NCBI GenBank assembly: GCA_027353565.1
Contig: DAIEHO010000188.1
Location: 1 to 6,834 of the forward strand
DNA from: Propionibacteriaceae bacterium
GTDB taxonomy: Bacteria; Actinomycetota; Actinomycetes; Propionibacteriales; Propionibacteriaceae
Direction: 5' to 3'
DNA: 6,834 nt
Shown: in pieces, positions 1-5,071 of the stretch
How the letters are laid out: every line of letters begins with the position of its first letter
How positions within the stretch are numbered: the first letter of the stretch is position 1
Position numbers and translations under genes: made by a program
Notes under the pieces: generated by a model
The model's database searches: none
The model's input: the letters and a program-made list of their open reading frames with translations, nothing else
What the model was told of the DNA's origin: nothing

Positions 1-430
1 CGAGGCCGACGGGCACGACCGGTACGAGCAGGTCGGACACCTGGAGGAAAGGCCGGTGCTGACGCCGTGAGAACAACCACGACATGAGGATCACGCCGAG
101 GGCGCCGCCGTGGAAGCTCATCCCGCCGTCCCAGATCGCCACGATCTCCAGGGGATGCATGAAGTAGTACACCGGCTTGTAGAACAACACGTAGCCGAGA
201 CGGCCGCCGACCAGCACCCCGCCCACCGCGTAGAAGATCAGGCTGCTGACGTCGTCGACCGTCCAGGCCGGCGCGTCGGAGTACGGCGCCGACTTCACCC
301 GCCGCCTCAGCAGTGCGTAGCCGATGAGGAACGCCAGCCCGTACATGATCCCGTACCAGTGGATCTCCAGCGGGCCGAGCTTGAGCGCAATGGGGTTGAG
401 GTGGGGATACGTCAGGACGAGATCGGTCAC
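1..430 (-). CDS. lgt: Prolipoprotein diacylglyceryl transferase, N-terminal part (cut by window edge)
   Basis: Lgt transfers diacylglycerol from phosphatidylglycerol to the lipobox cysteine of preprolipoproteins at the cytoplasmic membrane, the first step of lipoprotein maturation. About 143 codons are visible. Diagnostic stretches are LGPLEIHWYGIMYGLAFLIG (about residues 18-37), GGRLGYVLFYK (about 76-86) and MSFHGGALGVILMSW (about 103-117), all matching the family core; the later GRxGNFxN signature lies beyond the window. Several hydrophobic segments alternate with basic loops (ALLRRRVK). I chose the GTG at 430 because it is the only usual start codon after an in-frame TGA and gives MTDLVLTYPHLNP, a normal Lgt beginning; it has no good ribosome binding site. 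The sequence looks closer to proteobacterial Lgt (MSFHGG, HWYG) than to the usual actinobacterial form, which I recall as having GIWGG-like text at that place. The family call is firm; the origin is inference. Confidence 0.95.
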   Translation of the reverse strand, partial: MTDLVLTYPHLNPIALKLGPLEIHWYGIMYGLAFLIGYALLRRRVKSAPYSDAPAWTVDDVSSLIFYAVGGVLVGGRLGYVLFYKPVYYFMHPLEIVAIWDGGMSFHGGALGVILMSWLFSRRQHRPFLQVSDLLVPVVPVGL

Positions 431-584
431 GCGTGCAAGTATCCATGCTGTCCCTCACGACAGCACGATCCGCAGCGCGCGCGGGCACTCTCGCAGCGAC
501 ACACAACCTTCACAGACGGCACCGGAGGGCCTTCATACGGGGTCGGTTGACTGGGGTCATCAGCACATAGGAAGGAACCTCAAC
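431..584. promoter_or_regulatory. Divergent intergenic region between lgt and the DUF2202 gene
   Basis: These 154 bases must hold promoters for both outward-facing genes. On the plus side a clear ribosome binding site, AGGAAGGA at 569-576, precedes the ATG at 585. A TTGACT at 547-552 resembles a -35 box but no matching -10 element follows at normal spacing, so no promoter is called. On the minus side the only Shine-Dalgarno-like text (GAGGGA, complement of 451-456) lies about 20 bases before the lgt GTG and close to an out-of-frame ATG at 446. No RNA gene is seen. Confidence 0.5.
508..536 (+). promoter_or_regulatory. Possible response-regulator half-sites (CTTCAC / CTTCAT) upstream of the DUF2202 gene
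   Basis: CTTCAC at 508-513 and CTTCAT at 531-536 point toward the DUF2202 gene. They resemble the CTTCAC units repeated upstream of the redox/two-component operon (complement of 4902-4918), and each set is oriented toward its own gene. Here the spacing is 23 bp, about two helical turns but not an exact multiple of 11, and the middle unit is poor. Six-base matches occur by chance, so this is a weak candidate only. Confidence 0.25.
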
Positions 585-1301
585 ATGACGACCAACTTCT
601 CCAAGAACATCCTGCGTACGGTTGCGATCAGCATGGGCGGCCTCGCCGTGGCGGCGGGCGCATGGACAGCCGTCGCGTCCCCGGCCATGCCGAGCGACAC
701 GACAACGATCAGCTCGGCGGTCGCCGCTGACCTGGCCTTCAGCCGCGACGAGGAGCGCATGGCCCGCGACCTGTACGCGACGATCGCCGCCCAGTACAAC
801 AACGCGGTGCCGTTCAGCACGATCACGACCAGCGAGCAGCGCCACTTCGACGCGGTCGGGGTGCTGCTCACCCGGTACGGCGTGACGGACCCGGCGACGG
901 GCAAGACGGCGGGCGTGTACGCGAACGCCGACATCCAGAAGCTGTACGACTCGCTGCTGGCCCAGGCCAAGGTCTCGCTCACCGAGGCGTACAAGGTCGG
1001 TGTCACCGTGGAGACCCGTGATATCGCAGACCTCAAGGACGCGATCAGCACCGCCACCCAGGCCGACATCGACCGCGTGTACGCGAACCTGCTCAGCGGC
1101 TCCGAGATGCACCTGCAGGCCTTCACCGACGCCACGAACGGCCTGGTGTCGACGCACGTCGGTGACGGGACGGGCGCCATGAACCGCGTGAACGCCGGCG
1201 CGGGCAACGGTGCAGGGCCGGCGAACGGCACCCGTGCCGGGCTCGGGGGGAACGGCCCCCGGGGCAACGGCAACGGGACGGGGATCTGCGTCACGCAGTG
1301 A
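585..1301 (+). CDS. Exported ferritin-like DUF2202 domain protein
   Basis: 238 aa. Residues 1 to about 34 form a signal peptide: basic K7 and R11, a hydrophobic Ala/Gly/Val core, and AVA/SPA as likely cleavage sites. There is no lipobox. Residues about 48-182 match the DUF2202 family, a ferritin-like four-helix fold: DEERMARDLY (E56, E57), SEQRHFDAVGVLL (E84, H87), VGVTVETRDIADL (E143) and GSEMHLQAF (E174, H176). These Glu/His residues sit in the ExxH-like pattern expected of di-iron or similar di-metal sites, but metal content and reaction are unknown. Residues about 192-233 are a low-complexity Gly/Asn/Ala/Arg tail ending in GICVTQ with a lone Cys235. The ATG at 585 is chosen for AGGAAGGA eight bases upstream and the signal peptide; the frame stays open upstream to 324 but that text looks non-coding. 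It converges on a two-component system and redox operon, suggesting a role in envelope redox or metal handling (inference). Confidence 0.9.
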   Translation: MTTNFSKNILRTVAISMGGLAVAAGAWTAVASPAMPSDTTTISSAVAADLAFSRDEERMARDLYATIAAQYNNAVPFSTITTSEQRHFDAVGVLLTRYGVTDPATGKTAGVYANADIQKLYDSLLAQAKVSLTEAYKVGVTVETRDIADLKDAISTATQADIDRVYANLLSGSEMHLQAFTDATNGLVSTHVGDGTGAMNRVNAGAGNGAGPANGTRAGLGGNGPRGNGNGTGICVTQ

Positions 1302-1320
1302 CACGACCTCGGCGGTCACA

Positions 1321-1350
1321 GGGTCGGGAGCGTCTGCTCCCGACCCTTTC
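1321..1350. terminator. Probable bidirectional intrinsic terminator
   Basis: A perfect 11-bp stem, GGGTCGGGAGC (1321-1331) and GCTCCCGACCC (1336-1346), closes a four-base GTCT loop. TTT follows on the plus side. It lies in the 79-base gap between the convergent DUF2202 gene and the histidine kinase gene, 19 bases after the DUF2202 stop and about 35 bases past the kinase stop on the other strand. The short T run means termination on the plus strand is better supported than on the minus strand. Confidence 0.85.
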
Positions 1351-1380
1351 CGTTGCCCTGCGCTCCGACGGCGGACCCGA

Positions 1381-2463
1381 TCAGGCGAAGGTCGCCGTGA
1401 ACGTCGCACCCTGGCCGAGGCCTGCCGACGTGACGGTGAGGTCGCCGCCCTGCGCCCGCATGTACGCGCGGGACACGGTGAGGCCGATGCCTGATCCGTC
1501 GGAGACCGACGCCGACCCGGGTACGCGGTAGAAGCGCTCGAACACACGGTCCAGGTCGGGGCGAGCGATGCCCTCCCCGGTGTCTTCGACCGACATGGCC
1601 GCTCGGCCTGCGACGCGTGAGCCTCGCAGCGTGATCCGCCCTCCGGACGGTGTCGCACGGATGGCGTTGCCGACCAAGTTGGTGAACACCTGGACGGCGC
1701 GGTCGGAGTCAGCCTGCGCGGTTCCGGCCCCTGGGACAGCCGTGAGCGTGATCCCGGCGTCCTCCGCCTGGGTGCGCAGCCGGGTGACGACAGACGCGGC
1801 GAGCTCGTCGAGGTCCACGGGACCGATCGTGAGGTTGAGCCGTCCCTCCTCCGCCCGGGACAACGCCGACAGGTCGTCACTCAGCCGCCGCAGCCGGCGT
1901 ACCTCGGTGCTCACCTGGCCCAGGCGCTCGGGCTCGGCGGGCATGACGCCGTCGATCATCGCCTCGACGTACCCGTCGATGACGGTCAGCGGTGTACGCA
2001 TCTCGTGCGCCACCTCGCTGAGCAGGTGGAGCCGGCGCTCCTCCGTGGCCTGCAGCTCCGAACCCAGAGCGTTGACGTCGCTCACCAGCGAGGCGAGCTC
2101 GGTCTCGCGCGGGACGGGTACCTGGTGCGTGTAGTTTCCACGCGCCAGCTCGCCGACGGCCGTACCCACCCGGGCGAGTGGCCGGAGGAGCCCGCGTGCC
2201 AGGAGCAGGCCGGCGGCAGCGGCGACGAGCGCTCCGCTGAGTGTTCCGATGAGCAGCGAGCTCGTCACCGCCGACGCGAAGGTCGCGCGCAGCGCCTGCC
2301 CGTACCCCGGCCCGGCACCCCGTCCCGACCCACCGGGTCCGAGGCCGATCGCCTGGTCGAAGATCGTCGGGGCCAGCCACCACACGACCACGAAGGTCAC
2401 CAGCCCGCCGACGACCGCCACGAGCAGGTGCGACAGGGTGAACCTCACCACGAGGCGTCTCAT
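1381..2463 (-). CDS. Membrane sensor histidine kinase (HAMP, HisKA, HATPase; BaeS-like)
   Basis: 360 aa, standard length for a compact sensor kinase. Membrane segments lie at about 10-30 and 66-90; the loop between them (31-65) is short, Gly-rich and lacks a recognisable sensor fold. HAMP region about 90-142 (LLRPLARVGTAVGELARGNY). Dimerisation and phosphoacceptor domain around VAHEMRTPLT, with phosphorylated H153. ATP-binding domain: N-box NLVGNAIRAT (N262, N266), DTGEGI at 294-299, F-box-like region around VFERFYR (308-313), GSGIGL at 323-328. The ATG at 2463 overlaps the TGA of the response-regulator gene (ATGA) and has AAGGAG seven bases upstream, so the two are translationally coupled partners. 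The small extracytoplasmic loop suggests sensing within or next to the membrane, or through a partner such as the redox proteins encoded upstream in the operon (inference). Last gene of the operon, followed by the hairpin at 1321-1346. Confidence 0.95.
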   Translation of the reverse strand: MRRLVVRFTLSHLLVAVVGGLVTFVVVWWLAPTIFDQAIGLGPGGSGRGAGPGYGQALRATFASAVTSSLLIGTLSGALVAAAAGLLLARGLLRPLARVGTAVGELARGNYTHQVPVPRETELASLVSDVNALGSELQATEERRLHLLSEVAHEMRTPLTVIDGYVEAMIDGVMPAEPERLGQVSTEVRRLRRLSDDLSALSRAEEGRLNLTIGPVDLDELAASVVTRLRTQAEDAGITLTAVPGAGTAQADSDRAVQVFTNLVGNAIRATPSGGRITLRGSRVAGRAAMSVEDTGEGIARPDLDRVFERFYRVPGSASVSDGSGIGLTVSRAYMRAQGGDLTVTSAGLGQGATFTATFA

Positions 2464-3173
2464 GCCGGCTCCTTGAGGAACTTGTAGCCGACGCCCCGTA
2501 CGGTGCCGATGATCGCCGGGGCTGCCGCGTCGTCCCCCAGGGCACGACGCAGGTTGCGGACGTGGACGTCGACGACGCGTTCGTCGCCGAAGAACGCATA
2601 GCCCCAGACGCGCTCAAGGAGCTGGGCCCGGGAGAAGACCCGGCCGGGGGACGACGCCATGGCCACGAGGAGGTCGAACTCGAGGGCGGAGAGCTCGACG
2701 GGGCCGTCGCCCGTCCGCACCTCGCGCCGCTCGGGGTCGATCGTGAGGCCCGCGAACGCCCAGGCGGCGGATACCGGGGCGGGGGTGGGCGTCGCTGCGG
2801 GCTCGGGGACCGCCCGTCCTCGTCGCAGCACCGTCTTGACGCGGGCCACGACTTCGCGGGGGCTGAACGGCTTGGCGATGTAGTCGTCGGCGCCGACACT
2901 GAGGCCGACGAGGAGGTCGACCTCCTCGGCTCGCGCCGTGACCATCACGACGTACACGTCGGACGTGGTCCGGAGCTGACGGAGCACCTCGATGCCGTCC
3001 AGATCGGGCAGGCCGATGTCGAGGAGTACGAGGTCCGGGCGGGTCGTCGAGGCGAGGGCCAGCGCGTCCCTGCCCGTCGCCGCCTCTTCGACCGTGTAGC
3101 CCTCCCGCTCCAGGTACGCCCGCAGGACGACCCGGATCTGAGCCTCGTCGTCGACGACCAGCACCTGCACCAT
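2460..3173 (-). CDS. OmpR/PhoB-family DNA-binding response regulator
   Basis: 237 aa. Receiver domain 1-118: acidic pocket D8/D9, phosphoacceptor D52 in LVLLDIGLPDLDG, switch T79 in VMVTA, and K101 in the YIAKPFSPREVVARV signature. A Pro/Ala linker (122-137) leads to a winged-helix C-terminal domain (about 138-235): ELSALEFDLLVAMASSPGRV, SRAQLLERVWGY, VVDVHVRNLRRAL and the closing TVRGVGYKF. The family binds tandem half-sites spaced 11 bp; such an array exists at 4901-4930 upstream of this same operon, making autoregulation likely (inference). The ATG at 3173 is preferred over one at 3221 because the receiver fold begins right after it, MVQVLVVDDE, and AAGGCGAG lies upstream. A 67-base gap separates it from the exported repeat protein gene upstream; its weak hairpin (3202-3214) has no T run, so it is not read as a terminator. 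Confidence 0.96.
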   Translation of the reverse strand: MVQVLVVDDEAQIRVVLRAYLEREGYTVEEAATGRDALALASTTRPDLVLLDIGLPDLDGIEVLRQLRTTSDVYVVMVTARAEEVDLLVGLSVGADDYIAKPFSPREVVARVKTVLRRGRAVPEPAATPTPAPVSAAWAFAGLTIDPERREVRTGDGPVELSALEFDLLVAMASSPGRVFSRAQLLERVWGYAFFGDERVVDVHVRNLRRALGDDAAAPAIIGTVRGVGYKFLKEPA

Positions 3174-3240
3174 GTCCGTATTCTCGCCTTCGGCATCGGT
3201 TCCGCGAGGCGCGGCGCGCACACGGCGGGGGGAGGGTCGC

Positions 3241-3903
3241 TCAGGCGAGTCTCGCGACGGCGTCCTTGACGATCTGGACGTCGAAGCCGGGGGTCGCGTC
3301 GGAGATCTCTCGCAGCGTCCGGTCCGCGTTCACGTCGGCCGGAAGGCCGCACTCGGCGACGAGGACGGACAGCGTCAGGTGGTTCGCGTCGGCGACCTGG
3401 CGCAGCGTCATGGAGCCCTTGACCGACGCGTCTCCCGTCCCCGTCGCGGTGGCCTGGGGGGCCGCGGTGCGGGTCGGGCTGGACGACGCCGTCGGGGTGG
3501 CCACGCTCGTCGTGTCCCCGGGACCCGCCGCTCCTGTCGACGTCGCCGCGGTCGGGACGGGTGTCCCCGCACGGGTCGCCAGGTAGGCCTTCAACGTCTC
3601 GCGGAACGTCGTGAGGCTGAAGCCCGGGACGAGCCCCTCGAGGTCCTTGAAGGCTGTCGTGGGGGTCACCGCTGCCCCCTCCGGAGGGCCGATGAGGGCG
3701 ACGAGCTCCGCGTACGGGACGGCGAGCCCGTCTGCGGCCTGCTGGAGGATCATCGAGCCCTTGACGTCGTCTGCCGCGAGCTGGCGCGCGACGACCACCT
3801 GGTTGCCGGAGGTGACCCAGGCACCGGTGGCCTGAGCGATGCCGACGCCCCCGAGCATCACCGCGACGAAGACGACCGGAGCGATCCACGTGAGCCTGGT
3901 CAT
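3241..3903 (-). CDS. Exported protein with two KGSM...PGF repeat domains
   Basis: 220 aa, no named family recognised with certainty. A hydrophobic N-terminus (residues about 6-25, TWIAPVVFVAVMLGGVGIAQ) is a signal peptide or single membrane anchor; there is no lipobox. Two related domains of about 62-66 residues follow: residues 45-110 and 158-220. Both carry VKGSM, a ...QxAD helix, a central LVAL/LVAE turn followed by Gly and Pro, an Asp/Leu-rich segment, and PGF (93-95 and 205-207), then a helix ending near YLA/RLA. A Thr/Ala/Pro/Ser-rich linker (about 112-157) joins them, consistent with an extracytoplasmic location. Cys185 is the only cysteine, so it holds no cluster of its own. The ATG at 3903 overlaps the TGA of the 4Fe-4S membrane protein (ATGA), with AAGGA seven bases upstream, so the two are probably made together. 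I recall similar KGSM domains attached to polyferredoxin-type membrane proteins; if so this is a partner subunit. That memory is unverified. Confidence 0.85.
   Translation of the reverse strand: MTRLTWIAPVVFVAVMLGGVGIAQATGAWVTSGNQVVVARQLAADDVKGSMILQQAADGLAVPYAELVALIGPPEGAAVTPTTAFKDLEGLVPGFSLTTFRETLKAYLATRAGTPVPTAATSTGAAGPGDTTSVATPTASSSPTRTAAPQATATGTGDASVKGSMTLRQVADANHLTLSVLVAECGLPADVNADRTLREISDATPGFDVQIVKDAVARLA
3244..3771 (-). repeat. Internal protein-level domain duplication
   Basis: The two copies are encoded at about 3577-3771 (residues 45-109) and 3244-3432 (residues 158-220), separated by the Thr/Pro linker codons. Aligned anchors: V47-KGSM versus V161-KGSM; QQAAD versus RQVAD; PGF at 93 versus 205. 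The copies have diverged, so this is an old duplication rather than recent slippage. Confidence 0.8.
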
Positions 3904-4871
3904 GACGCGTCCTTCGATCCGGCGCCGACTCGCTCGCGCGGGCGTCCTGTGGTCCGCTCGGCCTCCTTGAGCACGGGGAACCCCAGGAGGACCGGCGCCT
4001 CGACGCGGAGGGCGCCCTTCACGGGGCAGGCGGCCACGCAGTCCATGCAGCCGACGCAGTCGGGGCTGACGAAGGGCTTGGCCTTGCTGGGCGTGATGCC
4101 GGCCGGGCAGACCTTGTCGCACACGGTGCAGTCCGTGCAGGCTCGGCGCGAGCGACGGATCCGCAGCAGGCTGAACCTGCCGACGATCGAGAACACCCCG
4201 CCCAGCGGGCACAGGTAACGGCACCAGAACCGGTCCACGACCAGGGACCCTCCGATGACCACGGCGAGCAGCGCGAGGGAGATCCACATCGTCGACGCGT
4301 TGAACGCGAACAGCCACCGCAGTCCGAAGAGCGTCACGTACGGGTCGTAGTCGGAGAACCAGAGCTTCGCGGTGGACACCGAGTAGTAGAGGACCAGGCC
4401 CAGGACGACGAACCGACCCCATCGCAGCCACCGGTCCCAGCCCGCCGGTACGGCCAGCTGCGGCAGGCGGGCCTTCTTCCGGAGCCACGTGAGCGCGTCC
4501 TGGAGTGCGCCGAACGGGCAGATCCACCCGCAGAACACGTTGCCGACGAGAAGCACGGCGACGAGGACCGCCAGACCCAGGACCAGGTTCGACGAGTGGG
4601 TCTTGCTGATGAGGTGCCCGGTGGTCACCCACGTGATGAGCGTCTCCACGGCGCCGAACGGGCAGAGCGCGTCGAGCGAGGCTGACTGGCCGCTGGGCGA
4701 TGTCTGGTTCCGTACGGCGGCGATGACGATCCACGTCGCGAACGCCAGCTGGACGATCCGCCGTGCGCCTTTCAGCCGCCGCATGCCGCGCAGCCGCAGC
4801 TGGGCCCGGCTCATCGCCGTACGCACCGTCGTGTGCGTGGCCATCCCTGAATCCGTCACCGTCACTCCCAT
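3900..4871 (-). CDS. NapH/NosR-like membrane polyferredoxin, two 4Fe-4S clusters
   Basis: 323 aa, inner-membrane electron-transfer protein of the NapH/YccM-like 4Fe-4S family. Hydrophobic segments lie at about 38-53, 95-113, 152-170 and 195-213, with a further moderately hydrophobic stretch around 65-85. Three Cys-Pro elements flank them: LC70PFG, C114GWIC118PFG and C217RYLC221PLG; the last two are the CxxxCP motifs typical of the family. The C-terminal domain has two ferredoxin motifs, CxxCxxCxxxCP at C245/C248/C251/C255 and at C272/C275/C278/C282, which should bind two 4Fe-4S clusters, normally on the cytoplasmic side. The family passes electrons between cytoplasm or quinol and extracytoplasmic partners. 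No nitrate or nitrous oxide reductase genes are nearby, so the classical role does not apply here. ATG at 4871 is chosen (CAGGA seven bases upstream); an in-frame ATG at 4844 has no proper site. It is the first gene of the operon, and its end overlaps the repeat-domain gene by four bases. Confidence 0.9.
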   Translation of the reverse strand: MGVTVTDSGMATHTTVRTAMSRAQLRLRGMRRLKGARRIVQLAFATWIVIAAVRNQTSPSGQSASLDALCPFGAVETLITWVTTGHLISKTHSSNLVLGLAVLVAVLLVGNVFCGWICPFGALQDALTWLRKKARLPQLAVPAGWDRWLRWGRFVVLGLVLYYSVSTAKLWFSDYDPYVTLFGLRWLFAFNASTMWISLALLAVVIGGSLVVDRFWCRYLCPLGGVFSIVGRFSLLRIRRSRRACTDCTVCDKVCPAGITPSKAKPFVSPDCVGCMDCVAACPVKGALRVEAPVLLGFPVLKEAERTTGRPRERVGAGSKDAS

Positions 4872-4900
4872 CGCCTGGTCCTGACAGCCTCTCGACCGTT

Positions 4901-4930
4901 CGTGAAGGAACCGTGAAGGAGACGTGATGT
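4901..4930 (-). promoter_or_regulatory. Three half-sites at exact 11-bp spacing: likely OmpR-family operator
   Basis: On the plus strand CGTGAAGG starts at 4901, CGTGAAGG again at 4912, and CGTGATGT at 4923; read toward the operon the units are CATCACG, CTTCACG, CTTCACG. Exact 11-bp phasing of direct repeats is the usual target arrangement of OmpR/PhoB-family regulators, and one is encoded in the operon that starts 30 bases downstream. The short distance to the ATG at 4871 leaves little room for a complete promoter, so the protein could activate from over a -35 position or repress a promoter lying further upstream. No confident -10 box is seen. Which regulator binds is inference. Confidence 0.65.
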
Positions 4931-5010
4931 TTCCTGCCTGATGCGAGCCCGCGCCACCCGGCCCGGGGCCGAGGAACGCTCGAGCGCCCATGGAGACGTT
5001 TCGGATGGGG

Positions 5011-5050
5011 GTACCACCTCCGGTACGGTTGAGTCGGTTGCAGCCTGCAA
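5011..5050. promoter_or_regulatory. Control region before the DUF3566 gene: two inverted repeats and a possible -10
   Basis: GTACC (5011-5015) and GGTAC (5022-5026) form an inverted repeat around ACCTCC; TTGCA (5038-5042) and TGCAA (5046-5050) form another around GCC. TACGGT at 5024-5029 fits a TAnnnT -10 box, but no convincing -35 is found 16-19 bases before it. The ribosome binding site CGGAGGT at 5057-5063 precedes the GTG start at 5072. Stems of five bases are weak and could be chance. Confidence 0.3.
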
Positions 5051-5071
5051 GCGGTCCGGAGGTGTCCGACG

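Noticed and set aside
510..1880. Long minus-strand open frame (456 codons) across the DUF2202 gene and the end of the kinase gene
   Set aside because: Arg/Pro/Ser-rich shadow text with no domain; it runs antisense to DUF2202 and in another frame of the kinase, both of which have clear motifs.
3202..3214. CCGCG/CGCGG inverted repeat between the repeat-protein and regulator genes
   Set aside because: Five pairs with a three-base loop, no T run, in GC-rich sequence; not enough to call a terminator or operator.
4960..4972. CGGCCCGGGGCCG palindrome in the divergent control region
   Set aside because: The loop would be a single base and the text is simple G/C; likely chance in this composition.
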